34,578 bases of DNA from Gammaproteobacteria bacterium (GCA_026709505.1 JAPOSW010000038.1:1-34578); one strand, 5' to 3'; numbered from the stretch's first letter, positions 10,286 to 18,518 are shown. The notes: generated by a model not told the origin, from the sequence alone. A program made the numbers and translations.

Positions 10286-10876
10286 TCATAGAATTCGCGC
10301 ATTCGTTGACTTTTTTCTCCATTCGCCCGGATGAAAGGATACCTTGTCGCCCCATATCCCTATCCTTGCTCTCCTAGCCCTTCGTTCTGCACGCTGGTAC
10401 TTATCGCCATAGGCTGAAATGGCGTAACCGTTTTCCACTAGCCAGGAGTTGATATCTTTGCCATCGCAGGTCACGATTCCGACTGTTCGCCGATATTTGT
10501 CCCTGGATATCACTTCGACCCGGACTGGTCGCCCACCGATAAAGTGCATCAGTTCCCTCTTGACGAATTCACCCTGGTCATACCATTTTCCGTCCATTCG
10601 TTGAGCCCTTTGGCCGATTTCAGGCGCATCAAGCCCGTGGAGCCGAATTGCCGCACCTCTCACGCGGATTGTGTCTCCGTCCACAATGTATGCCTGACCA
10701 CTGAACTTGTCCCGGAAGATGGCTTTGGGCATCTTCCGGAACAGACCCCACAAGGATATCCTTGGGAAAAGAAGTTTGCCTAGACTGGTTGACCTACGGG
10801 GACGGGTGATCTGCCGGAAAACCGAACGTGATCTTCTCGCATGGAATAATGAACGTGAACGTCTTGGTCGGAACAT
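10286..10876 (-). CDS. Thermonuclease (staphylococcal nuclease-like) family protein
   Basis: The C-terminal ~140 residues are an SNase/TNase OB-fold domain: VDGDTIRVRG, then IRLHGLDAPEIGQRA (first catalytic Arg and Glu region) and SRDKYRRTVGIV (second Arg region), ending in the usual ARRARIGIW helix. Such enzymes cleave DNA and RNA with calcium. The start is uncertain. I used the ATG at 10876 (196 residues); the frame runs open to a GTG at 11032, and an ATG at 10735 would give a compact 149-residue protein. The extra N-terminus is unusually basic, with three repeats of the type RPRRSRS/ARRSRS/RPRRSTS and no clear signal peptide. It lies just beyond the carAB promoter on the same strand, at the edge of the accessory region. 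Confidence 0.8.
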   Translation of the reverse strand: MFRPRRSRSLFHARRSRSVFRQITRPRRSTSLGKLLFPRISLWGLFRKMPKAIFRDKFSGQAYIVDGDTIRVRGAAIRLHGLDAPEIGQRAQRMDGKWYDQGEFVKRELMHFIGGRPVRVEVISRDKYRRTVGIVTCDGKDINSWLVENGYAISAYGDKYQRAERRARRARIGIWGDKVSFHPGEWRKKSTNARIL

Positions 10877-11127
10877 CTTCGTGACTGCTGAAACGATACT
10901 GGACAAGTTATGACAGATTGCTGCCCTTGTTGGATAGTAAACTAGCGGGCACACATCGTTCCGTTTTGTCGATACCGGTATAATCGGAACAACAGTTGTT
11001 ATGCAGGTTTCGCACCTTCCATAGAAAAGCACCTTTCCACGTCGCAGGTCAAACTTCGGATAACGCCTATACCCAAAATCTTGCCTTGATCAAATAAAAA
11101 AACTTTTTTATATCCAAAATAATAGCC

Positions 11128-11133
11128 TATAAT
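11128..11133 (+). promoter_or_regulatory. Possible -10 box for the rloA-like gene
   Basis: A perfect TATAAT lies 44 bases before the rloA-like ATG in an AT-rich stretch. The expected -35 position holds only a T-run (TTTTTA), so the promoter is weak or incompletely recognisable. Confidence 0.3.
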
Positions 11134-11176
11134 TGTAAAACCCTTGCAAAAAACCTATTGTTATTGAATTTACCCC

Positions 11177-12436
11177 ATGCTCGTTGAATTTTCAGTCCAA
11201 AATCACCGATCCTTCTGCGACAGGCAAAGATTCCTGATGACCGCATCGAGCAGCAAAACCCCCAACGCTGTCGCCACAGGCAACAATGGCGCCCCCTACG
11301 TGCACCAGCAAGCGTGCCTCTTTGGTGCCAATGGAGCAGGAAAATCCGGTCTTGTAGCAAGTATAAAGACGTTTGGTTTACTCGTTCGGGACTCGTTCAA
11401 GGATGTAGAGCTGCTGATCAAGAATTACGAACCTCACCTCTTTCATTCCGAATGGCGCAATAAACCGACAGAGTTCGAGATAGCCTTCCTGCATGACGAC
11501 AGTCTTTTCCAATATGGCTTTACCTATGATGCTGAACGAATTTTGGAAGAATGGCTCTTTGAACGTCCTTCTGCAACACGAAAGCAACGCCGGATTTTCA
11601 GTCGTGAATATGATCCTAAAAATGATGCCTATGAGTGGGAAACAAATCCAACCTACCTTAAAGGCGAACGTCAAAGCTGGCAAGCACAAACTCGCGAAGA
11701 TGCCCTCTTTATTAGCACCGCCATACAACTCAACGCCGAACCTCTGAAGCGCCCTTTCTCCTGGTTGAGCAGAAAGCTACAGGTGATTCTCGCTGAGGAA
11801 TCAATCGAAAATTATACTGTGGGCCGCCTGAACGAAGAGAGTTGGAAAGCCAAAGTGCTGGCATTTCTAGCTGATGTTGATTTCCGACTGGAAGATGTGG
11901 TAGCGGAAGAGCGAGCGCTTTATGAAACTGCCCGCTTCAAGAACTTGCCCGTGAAACAGCAGAAAGCATTAAGGCATGCCATTCCAGAGGAAGCGAAAAC
12001 ATGGGAGGTCTACACCTACCGCAACGATGAAAAAGGGACAAAAGTGCTCCTGGATTTCGAAAATGAATCTTCAGGCACCCGTGCATTGTTTGCTCTCATC
12101 GGCCCGATCATGGACTCTCTCGAAAAAGGCCATACGCTTATCGTTGATGAGCTCAATGTACACCTGCATCCCCTTGCTCTTCGTCATCTCATGTGCATGT
12201 TTTCATCCCCCAATACCAATCCACGCGAAGCCCAGATCATTTTCACTACCCACGACCCCACCGTCACAGAAGAAGAAGGCATCGGACGCGATCAGATTTG
12301 GTTGGTCGAGAAAGGGGACGACTGGGCATCCCGCCTCACTCCCTTCTCGGATTATAAAACGCGCAACAAGCAGTCCTTTCAAAAAGGCTATCTGCAAGGG
12401 CGATATGGGGCGATACCCTGTCTGGTAAGCCCGTAA
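11177..12436 (+). CDS. rloA: RloA-like AAA/ABC-type ATPase
   Basis: The 419-residue protein is an ABC/Rad50-like ATPase of the AAA_15/AAA_21 type seen in abortive-infection and anti-phage systems. It begins with the family hallmark MLVEFSVQNHRSF, has Walker A GANGAGKS at residues 50-57, an ESSGTR signature-like motif before Walker B, Walker B TLIVDELN near 323 and a switch histidine in FTTHD near 357. The end, GYLQGRYGAIP, is typical of RloA proteins. The next gene is an RloB homologue whose Shine-Dalgarno overlaps this stop, so they form a two-gene unit. RloA and RloB were named as ORFs linked to type I restriction loci in Campylobacter; a type I operon lies about 6 kb away here. The partner is frameshifted, so the system may be inactive. 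Walker B has Asn after DEL, as in related ATPases. Confidence 0.85.
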   Translation: MLVEFSVQNHRSFCDRQRFLMTASSSKTPNAVATGNNGAPYVHQQACLFGANGAGKSGLVASIKTFGLLVRDSFKDVELLIKNYEPHLFHSEWRNKPTEFEIAFLHDDSLFQYGFTYDAERILEEWLFERPSATRKQRRIFSREYDPKNDAYEWETNPTYLKGERQSWQAQTREDALFISTAIQLNAEPLKRPFSWLSRKLQVILAEESIENYTVGRLNEESWKAKVLAFLADVDFRLEDVVAEERALYETARFKNLPVKQQKALRHAIPEEAKTWEVYTYRNDEKGTKVLLDFENESSGTRALFALIGPIMDSLEKGHTLIVDELNVHLHPLALRHLMCMFSSPNTNPREAQIIFTTHDPTVTEEEGIGRDQIWLVEKGDDWASRLTPFSDYKTRNKQSFQKGYLQGRYGAIPCLVSP

Positions 12437-12442
12437 GGAGAT

Positions 12443-13137
12443 ATGAGCAAAAGGTGCGGCAAGAAGCCTCTGGACACTCGACGACGCCCAGCCTGCCACA
12501 ATGAACGGGAACGTGTACTGATCGTTACCGAAGGCAGTAAAACCGAACCTTCGTACTTCAGGCGCCTGATTAGAGAGTTACGCCTGACTACCGCTCAGGT
12601 CAAAGTTGCTGGAAGTGGGGGATCTGCCCCAATCAGCGTCGTTAAACTCACCCAAAGCCTCCTGGCTAATGACGTTGATTTTGAACATGTGTTTCTTGTC
12701 TTTGATCGCGACAGACACCCCACTTATCGTAATGCTATTGATACGGCCAAAAAACTCAAGCCATACAAGGCTCCAAAAAACCAATCTATCGAAGCATTCC
12801 ATCTATTCCCAGTTTCGAAATCTGGTATTTTTTCCACGTTTCCAATAAATGCAAACCATATCCAGCTAGTAAAGGTGTCGGCTCGGCCGTTCAAGATTTG
12901 ATCCACGACCTCAAAGCCTCCCACCCCTGTTTTGCTGACTATGGCAAAGCGACATGCGATAAGTTTTATGACGAGATCAAACCGTTGCGAGACCAAGCGT
13001 GTACACACGCAGATAAGGCTCTAGAAGAAGCGAATAAAGAAAAACAGGAAAAATTTCAGGAGAACCCATCAACACGAGTGCATGTGGTTGTTAGGAGGCT
13101 TCAAACTATAGCCAGATACCAAAAGGAAGATATTTGA
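12443..13137 (+). pseudogene. rloB: RloB-like protein, frameshifted
   Basis: Two overlapping frames make up one RloB family protein. The first (from ATG 12443, with a strong TAAGGAGAT site formed by the rloA stop) reads VLIVTEGSKTEPSYFRRL and later FDRDRH, the conserved N-terminal RloB motifs. Near 12802 the homology jumps to another frame, reading FEIWYFFH (the conserved cFElWlLLHf-like block) through KASHPCFADYGK and ending at 13137. Adding one base near 12802 (CATCTATT to CATTCTATT) restores one frame of about 231 residues, a normal RloB length. The first frame otherwise ends at 12901. There is no homopolymer at the break, so a real deletion or a base-calling error are both possible. Toprim-like RloB proteins are the presumed effectors of RloA ATPases. 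Confidence 0.8.
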
Positions 13138-13207
13138 AACTGTCCCAACCTCCAATCTTCCAAAATAACATGACTTGGTTTTTTGCACCTTCCGTTTGTG
13201 AAACAGA

Positions 13208-14506
13208 TCATCCGTCCCCATTAGAATTTCTTGTTAAATTGTTTTCAAATGGTTTTACATAGGGCAAGCTTCCATAGCGACCGGAAAGGTAAGCCTGTTC
13301 AAGATTCTCACGTCCTTTTCTTGGGCTAAAGTCTGTTAATGGATAAACCTTGCTGGCATTTTCCCTGTCCTTCTCACAAAACCATATTTGGTCACGCCGC
13401 AAAAGAGTTTGATGAAGAATTGATGTCTCATGTGTTGTGAAGACCAATTGTGCATTTTTCGTGTTGCTCTTGCTGTTGAACAAATTAACGAGAAACCTTA
13501 ACATGTGAGGATGCAGGCTATCGTTTAATTCGTCAATAAACAGAATGTATCCGTTATCCAGGCTATCGATCCAGGGGCCAGCAAGGGCAAACATTTTTTG
13601 TGTGCCGTGTGACTCATCCTTGAAATCGAAAAACTGCGCCTCTCCTTTCGAGTCAAGATGCAGTGTTTTGATTTCGAGAGTCTGCCTTCCCTGGATTACT
13701 TGACCAACACCTTTCTTCAGCGTGTCCGGCCAATAGTTCGGCAACCCTTCATTTTCAAACAGTTTTTCCTTGACTTCAACATCATGAATACCCAAGTCAG
13801 CCACATGCAGAAAATCCACAATGCGCTGCTTTTCATTTTTATCAACTGCACACAGGTGAGCACTATACGATGAATGCCATGCCGTGATATTTACCGTACG
13901 CAATGTTTGCTTGAACCAGTCATAAATTGGCCTCAGTTGCTCACTGTTCAGTTGTACGGCTGTAGACAGAAACAGCGCATTATCCCGTGTTGTTGCTTTC
14001 CATATTTTTTTTTCGCCGGCAAGATTACTGCCAAGCCGCCAATCGTAGCTCTCCTTTTCCTCATCCCATGTCCGCAATAACCATTGCTGCAGTCTGCCTT
14101 TCGGAAAAGCCATCAACCACTCCTCAATGACTCGGTCTTCCGTAACTGCAAAGCCATATTGATAGCGGATATTGTCAGTGATGAAGATTGCCTCAAATTC
14201 ACTCGGTTCATTTCGTGCAGCCTGACTCAGCCGAAACGGGGCAACGGGCAGTTTTTCACCGGGTTGAAGTTCTGCTGCCGATTCCATGACAATTTGTCGC
14301 ATCGTCTGCAATGCCGATAGAAAATTGGACTTTCCACTGGCATTCGGGCCATATATCACCGCAGACCTAAGTAGACTCGCCTTCCCGAGCACATCAACCT
14401 GAAAAGTGTTTGAAGCCGCCAACTCATCGCCCTTGGCCCGCACCAGACTTAAGGCCTGACTGTCTCGAAAGGAGAGAAAGTTCTTAACACTAAATTGGAT
14501 GAGCAT
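13208..14506 (-). CDS. Second RloA-like AAA/ABC-type ATPase, no adjacent RloB
   Basis: This 432-residue ATPase is a paralogue of the one at 11177. From the ATG at 14506 it starts MLIQFSVKNFLSFRDSQALS; an in-frame start nine codons upstream is less family-like. Walker A GPNASGKS is at residues 53-60, a DESHGTQ signature-like motif precedes Walker B LFIDELND near 320, and the switch His is in FTTHETS near 355. It ends in the same AYLSGRYGSLP motif. It runs toward the rloAB unit, tail to tail, and no RloB-like frame follows it. It may have lost its partner, use the RloB of the opposite unit, or work alone like some single-gene AAA_15 proteins. A long perfect inverted repeat lies about 74 bases upstream of its start. 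Confidence 0.82.
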   Translation of the reverse strand: MLIQFSVKNFLSFRDSQALSLVRAKGDELAASNTFQVDVLGKASLLRSAVIYGPNASGKSNFLSALQTMRQIVMESAAELQPGEKLPVAPFRLSQAARNEPSEFEAIFITDNIRYQYGFAVTEDRVIEEWLMAFPKGRLQQWLLRTWDEEKESYDWRLGSNLAGEKKIWKATTRDNALFLSTAVQLNSEQLRPIYDWFKQTLRTVNITAWHSSYSAHLCAVDKNEKQRIVDFLHVADLGIHDVEVKEKLFENEGLPNYWPDTLKKGVGQVIQGRQTLEIKTLHLDSKGEAQFFDFKDESHGTQKMFALAGPWIDSLDNGYILFIDELNDSLHPHMLRFLVNLFNSKSNTKNAQLVFTTHETSILHQTLLRRDQIWFCEKDRENASKVYPLTDFSPRKGRENLEQAYLSGRYGSLPYVKPFENNLTRNSNGDG

Positions 14507-14579
14507 TGTATTTAAAATCGTGCAATTTGACAAAATCAGCCAATAATCAATTCTATAATTATACCTGTCTAATTAATAT

Positions 14580-14610
14580 GCTTATTTTGACATATTTTGT
14601 CAAAATAAGC
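14580..14610. promoter_or_regulatory. Perfect 13-bp inverted repeat, candidate operator
   Basis: Arms GCTTATTTTGACA (14580-14592) and TGTCAAAATAAGC (14598-14610) are exact reverse complements around a 5-base spacer. A related single half-site (TTTGACAAAAT) occurs at about 14526, and a palindromic TATAATTATA, usable as a -10 element, lies between them. The arrangement upstream of the ATPase gene suggests binding by a dimeric repressor. No regulator gene is evident nearby. Confidence 0.45.
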
Positions 14611-14814
14611 TGTGTATGAATGCATTGTGCAGAAAATAAGGTTCGCATTGGCAAAAGCACCCCCGAAATTAGCTAAGTTGCCCTATTGAATGGTAGATAT
14701 TGGCCATCGTTCCCAATAACTGTTTAGGTCATGCTCAACAAGATTGAATCAAGGTGATTTGATTTCCAGACACTGGTGGGGTCAGACATGTAATTATTAT
14801 GCCCAAAGTAAGCA

Positions 14815-14943
14815 ATGCAATTCGAATCATTGAATTCAAGGGGTGATCGCTGGCGAGGAACGTTTGCGATAGCCGGAAAACCCGCTGATGACCTCCCTCT
14901 CGGAACCTTGCTTGGCATCGTGAAACAATCAGGGTTGAAAAAA
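14815..14943 (+). pseudogene. hicA-like toxin remnant
   Basis: The frame carries DDLPLGTLLGIVKQSGLKKE, which resembles the C-terminal part of HicA-type mRNA interferase toxins (elPlGTLrsIlkqaGl). The N-terminal half with the dsRNA-binding-fold start and catalytic His motif is missing or degraded (GDRW stands where GSHH is expected). It runs directly into a hicB-like sequence, which supports the assignment. Weak match on its own. Confidence 0.35.
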
Positions 14944-15107
14944 GAGCTGGAATTTACGATCATGATTGAAAAAGCAAAGACGAACCATGCAACTTCTGTG
15001 CCAGACTTGCCTAGTTGTGTGTCAACCGGGTTGACTCATAAAACCACACCCTAGTGATTGAGGGTGCCATAGCCCTGCATATTGAGAGCTTGCGCGAACA
15101 TGATTAA
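14944..15107 (+). pseudogene. hicB-like antitoxin remnant, copy 1
   Basis: The reading ELEFTIMIEKAKTNHATSV then PDLPSCVSTG matches the N-terminal half of HicB antitoxins (vvieka..nysayvPDLPGCvatG). A TAG at 15052 ends the frame; the next part of the fold, ALHIESLREHD, continues in another frame to TAA at 15105. There is a frameshift, an internal deletion and no separate start codon. A closely similar copy lies at 17195-17443. HicB normally neutralises HicA and represses the operon through a C-terminal DNA-binding domain, absent here. Confidence 0.55.
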
Positions 15108-15153
15108 CCAATCCCACTTCATTACCAGCAAGCGCTGTCAACCTGAGAATGTC

Positions 15154-15316
15154 CTAATCCATAAATAGAAAACATGAGAGTGCCCCCAACGCCTCGTGTG
15201 TCATGGTTTTCGAGGGGGCTGTAGAATCACCCAATGAGTGATTACAGATCGAGGACTGAAATCCACGGTAAAATATGGCTTTGCGCCCAATGCCGGGCAC
15301 TCTATTTATGGATTAG
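15154..15316. repeat. Pair of 15-bp inverted repeats bounding ~163 bp (MITE-like)
   Basis: CTAATCCATAAATAG at 15154-15168 is the exact reverse complement of the bases at 15302-15316. Just inside, GAGTGCCC (15178-15185) pairs with GGGCACTC (15295-15302), with about ten extra bases in the left arm. The interior has no coding frame. This looks like a miniature inverted-repeat element or the two ends of a deleted insertion sequence. I could not see a clear target duplication. Confidence 0.5.
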
Positions 15317-15367
15317 AGCAAGGTAGTATTGTGGATAACTGCTCGCCCACCATGTTAGAATGACCGA

Positions 15368-16951
15368 ATGATGCATATAGGGTTTCAGACAGAGCGCCGC
15401 CCCCTGCCAATTGGGATTCAGACATTTTCCACCCTCCGTGAAGAGGGCTGCTACTATGTCGACAAGACTTCCCTGATTCGGGATATGATCAGACAGGGAA
15501 GGTCCTATCTCCTCTCTCGCCCGCGCCGTTTCGGCAAGAGCCTTCTGGTCAGCACGCTGAAGGAGCTGTTCGAGGGAAACGAGCCGCTGTTCCGGGGTCT
15601 GGACATCCACCCGCACTGGGACTGGTCGGTGAAGTATCCAGTAGTCCGCCTGAGCTTCGGCGGAAACGTCAGCTCGCCAGAGGATCTGGAGGATAATGCA
15701 TTAAGCCAGCTGTTCGCGGTCGAACGGGCCTTCGACCTGAATCCCCCTCCGATAAAGTCTGCCCCCGAGCGGCTCCGTCATATCCTGCATCAGTTGCATC
15801 AGGCGACCGGCAGGCAGGTGGTGGTGCTGGTCGACGAGTATGACCGGCCGGTCCTGAACGTGCTGGAAGACCGCGAGAGGGCCAGGGCAAACCGGAACAG
15901 CCTGCGCGACCTGTACAGCATCCTGAAGGATGCCGAGGAGCATGTCCGCTTTGTGTTCGTGACCGGCATCACGATGTTCTCGAAGACCAGCTTCTCGTCG
16001 GGGCTGAACAACCTCGACGATATCAGTCTCTACCCTCCCCTGGCGACCATCTGCGGGTATACGGATCATGATCTTGACGCCGTGTTCGCTCCGGAACTGG
16101 AAGGGCTTGACCGGGAACAGATCCGCACCTGGTACAATGGCTACAGCTGGCTCGGCGGCGAGAAACTCTACAACCCCCACGACATTCTCCACCTGTTCAG
16201 GAAACGCGAATTCCGGGCGCACTGGTTCCAGTCCGGGGAGCCGGGATACCTGTACCGGCTGCTGGCGGAGAGGCGGGTCAGCCCCCTGCAGCTGGAAAAC
16301 TGTGTGGTGGATGCCGACTCCGTCTCGAAGTACGAGCTGGACAGTTTCAGCAGCGAGGCCCTGCTGTTCCAGTCCGGGTATCTGACCATCAGGGAAAAGG
16401 AGGGGCAGGACAGCGATGTCCTGTACCGACTGTGCTTCCCGAACTTCGAGGTGCAGAGCAGCTTCAACAGGGGGCTGGCCGATCACCTGACGGGGCGTGG
16501 CCGAGAAGTGGCGGCCACCGGAAGGGGCGTGGTTGACGCTCTCGGAAAAAACGACCTTGAGGGGTTCAGCAGGAAGTTCAACGCGCTGCTTTCCGGCATC
16601 CCGCATCCGTGGCATGACAGCGGCGGACTTGGCGGTTACGAGTCCTGGTATGCAAGCCTGCTGTACATGTGCTTCCGGACCACCCGGATTGACCTTCGGG
16701 CGGAGGAAACCACGAGCCATGGCCGGTCAGACATGGTGCTGTTGCACGGCGGGCGGGTGTTCGTGCTGGAATTCAAGATGGCGGAAGATGGCACGGAAAC
16801 GGAAGAAACCCTTGACAGTGCTATTGTCCAGATTCGGGATAAGGGCTATGCGGAGAAGTACCTGGACCTCGGGCAGCCGATCCACCTGATCGGCATGGTG
16901 TTCGGAGGAGAGAAGCACAGCCTGCTTGGAATCCGTTCCGAGGGGCTGTGA
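15368..16951 (+). CDS. AAA-ATPase-like / PD-(D/E)XK nuclease family protein
   Basis: This 527-residue protein has the two-domain layout of the AAA-ATPase_like (PF09820) plus PD-(D/E)XK (PF08011) family. Near the N-terminus LPIGIQTFSTLREEGCYYVD is the family opening; Walker A-like RPRRFGKS is at 51-58, Walker B VVVLVDEYD at 151-159 and the conserved FVTGITMFSKTS at 197-208. The C-terminal nuclease fold shows YESWYASLLY, GRSDMVLL (Asp 455) and VFVLEFKM (Glu 468, Lys 470), so the catalytic set is intact. The role of the family is not settled; it is expanded in host-associated bacteria and is suspected to act on DNA. The gene is visibly more GC-rich than its neighbours, a sign of transfer. It sits between two hicB remnants, and a decayed copy lies at 24788-26367. 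Confidence 0.88.
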   Translation: MMHIGFQTERRPLPIGIQTFSTLREEGCYYVDKTSLIRDMIRQGRSYLLSRPRRFGKSLLVSTLKELFEGNEPLFRGLDIHPHWDWSVKYPVVRLSFGGNVSSPEDLEDNALSQLFAVERAFDLNPPPIKSAPERLRHILHQLHQATGRQVVVLVDEYDRPVLNVLEDRERARANRNSLRDLYSILKDAEEHVRFVFVTGITMFSKTSFSSGLNNLDDISLYPPLATICGYTDHDLDAVFAPELEGLDREQIRTWYNGYSWLGGEKLYNPHDILHLFRKREFRAHWFQSGEPGYLYRLLAERRVSPLQLENCVVDADSVSKYELDSFSSEALLFQSGYLTIREKEGQDSDVLYRLCFPNFEVQSSFNRGLADHLTGRGREVAATGRGVVDALGKNDLEGFSRKFNALLSGIPHPWHDSGGLGGYESWYASLLYMCFRTTRIDLRAEETTSHGRSDMVLLHGGRVFVLEFKMAEDGTETEETLDSAIVQIRDKGYAEKYLDLGQPIHLIGMVFGGEKHSLLGIRSEGL

Positions 16952-17042
16952 CCGGTTACCGGGATGCTGAACCTGCTCTCCGGCAACGGGTTGGTCATCT
17001 CGACAATCCGGCAGTTCAGACAGGATGCCAGATACCAGCTAG

Positions 17043-17185
17043 TCCGACTTTCGCAAACGGTCAAAGCTACTGGAAGTGGAGGACCGACACTAGTCAGTCA
17101 GTGTCGTCAAACTTGCCAAAAGCCTCCTGGCAAATGATGTTGGTTTTGAACATGTTTTTCCTATCCTTGATCGAGCAGGATCATC
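17043..17185 (+). pseudogene. rloB fragment
   Basis: This stretch matches the N-terminal region of the rloB-like gene (about 12584-12730) at the DNA level. Translated in pieces it gives VKATGSGGP and VVKLAKSLLANDVGFEHVF, against VKVAGSGGS and VVKLTQSLLANDVDFEHVF in the rloB gene. A four-base duplication (AGTCAGTC near 17092) shifts the frame, and neither the gene start nor the C-terminal half is present. It passes directly into a hicB remnant. It is a relic of a second rloB copy. Confidence 0.7.
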
Positions 17186-17194
17186 TCATGCTAA

Positions 17195-17443
17195 TCGGAG
17201 TCAAAAAAGAAAGAAGAGTTAGAATTTACGATTGTCATCGAAAAAGCAAAGAGGAACTACGCAGCTTATGTGCCTGATTTGCCAGGTTGTGTCGCAACCA
17301 GGGCGACCTATGAAGCCACCGTCCAGGTGATTGCGTCTGCCATAGGTCTGCATATAGAGAGTTTGCGTGAATATGATGAACCAATTCTTGAACCAATTCT
17401 ACTTGCGCAATGCAAAGCCACTGTAGTTAAAGTAGCGGCATGA
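17195..17443 (+). pseudogene. hicB-like antitoxin remnant, copy 2
   Basis: An open frame without a start codon reads ELEFTIVIEKAKRNYAAYV, then PDLPGCVAT and IGLHIESLREYDEPILEP, which is the full HicB RNase H-like core from first strand to the usual EPIP-like end. It then drifts to a stop at 17441. It lacks the C-terminal DNA-binding domain and any initiation codon in frame after the TAA at 17192, so it is a relic. The sequence is better preserved than copy 1 and both clearly derive from one parent. Confidence 0.65.
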
Positions 17444-17600
17444 CAGTTGCAAATTAATACTACTGGATAATGTGGAGTCGACCAGAGGCGGACAATCAAC
17501 CTTACAACGGTACTTGCCATAAAATCCCGTTTTGCGGTAAACAATAACAAGTGCAACAGAAAAGCAACGCCACATGGGGCATGACAATGTTGGGCACCAA

Positions 17601-18413
17601 CTATTTCTGGGTAGCCCCATCAATCTCAAGAACATCTTTCATGGCATAGAGTCCGGGTTTACGACCTGCCAGCCATTTTGCCGCCCGGATTGCTCCTTTC
17701 GCAAAAATTACCCGATCCGTTGCCCGGTGAGTAATCTCAATACGCTCCTTCTCTCCGATAAACAATACAGTATGTTCACCGGCAATATCCCCACCACGAA
17801 TGGTTGAAAAACCAATAGTACCCGGCAGTCTTTTTCCGGTTATACCCTCTCGAGCAAATACTCCACAATCAGGAAAGGACAAACCCCTGCCCTTGGACGC
17901 AGCTTCTCCAAGATACAGGGCTGTACCCGATGGCGCATCCACTTTGTCCCGGTGGTGTGCCTCAACCACCTCAATGTCAAAAATTTTTCCCAGTGAACGG
18001 CTGGCCATCTCTACGACCACAGCACATAGGTTTACCCCAATACTGGTGTTGGCCGCATATAACACCGGGATTTTGGTTGATGCATTATCAATCAAATCCT
18101 TGTGTTTGCTGTCCAGACCTGTAGTTCCGATAAGAATTGCGCTATCTGAAGATATACACAAATCCAAATGTGACTCAAGACCCTCTGGCCGGGTAAAGTC
18201 AACCATCACATCGAAAGGGCTGGTTATCTCCCCTACTTGAATAGGAACAGTTATGGATGGTCTACCGATAATCTCACCCAAAGCCTTACCAATAACTGGA
18301 CTATCGGAATTTTCTAGTGCACCCACAAGCTTATACCCACTGTCTTCGGATAACTCGCGGGCAATTGTCTGACCCATTTTTCCGGCAGCCCCGGCAATCG
18401 CAATCCTAACCAT
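17601..18413 (-). CDS. dapB: 4-hydroxy-tetrahydrodipicolinate reductase
   Basis: DapB reduces the cyclic product of DapA with NAD(P)H in the diaminopimelate/lysine pathway, which supplies cell-wall peptides. From the ATG at 18413 the 270-residue product (family ~270) begins MVRIAIAGAAGKMGQ, a Rossmann GxxGxMG motif. Catalytic EAHHRDKVDAPSGTA at residues 151-165 holds the active His pair, Lys and the SGT substrate loop. DFTRPEG and GTIGFSTIRGGDIAGEH are also family signatures. A second ATG directly upstream (18416) is possible; the longer open frame to 18500 is not family-like. In many gammaproteobacteria dapB precedes carA; here accessory DNA lies on both sides. Confidence 0.96.
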   Translation of the reverse strand: MVRIAIAGAAGKMGQTIARELSEDSGYKLVGALENSDSPVIGKALGEIIGRPSITVPIQVGEITSPFDVMVDFTRPEGLESHLDLCISSDSAILIGTTGLDSKHKDLIDNASTKIPVLYAANTSIGVNLCAVVVEMASRSLGKIFDIEVVEAHHRDKVDAPSGTALYLGEAASKGRGLSFPDCGVFAREGITGKRLPGTIGFSTIRGGDIAGEHTVLFIGEKERIEITHRATDRVIFAKGAIRAAKWLAGRKPGLYAMKDVLEIDGATQK

Positions 18414-18518
18414 CATCAATACGCAATAAAATTCAGCATGTTTGAAAAATTGAACTATGAGAACACAAGAAGCCACTCCGACAGCTTGATGCTTTGGCAA
18501 ACCGGATGACTCTAGTGT

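Noticed and set aside
15701-16720. 339-codon open frame antisense to the AAA/PD-(D/E)XK gene
   Set aside because: It is a shadow of a GC-rich gene with strong motifs on the other strand. Its product is repetitive in Gly, Pro and Val without any domain signature.
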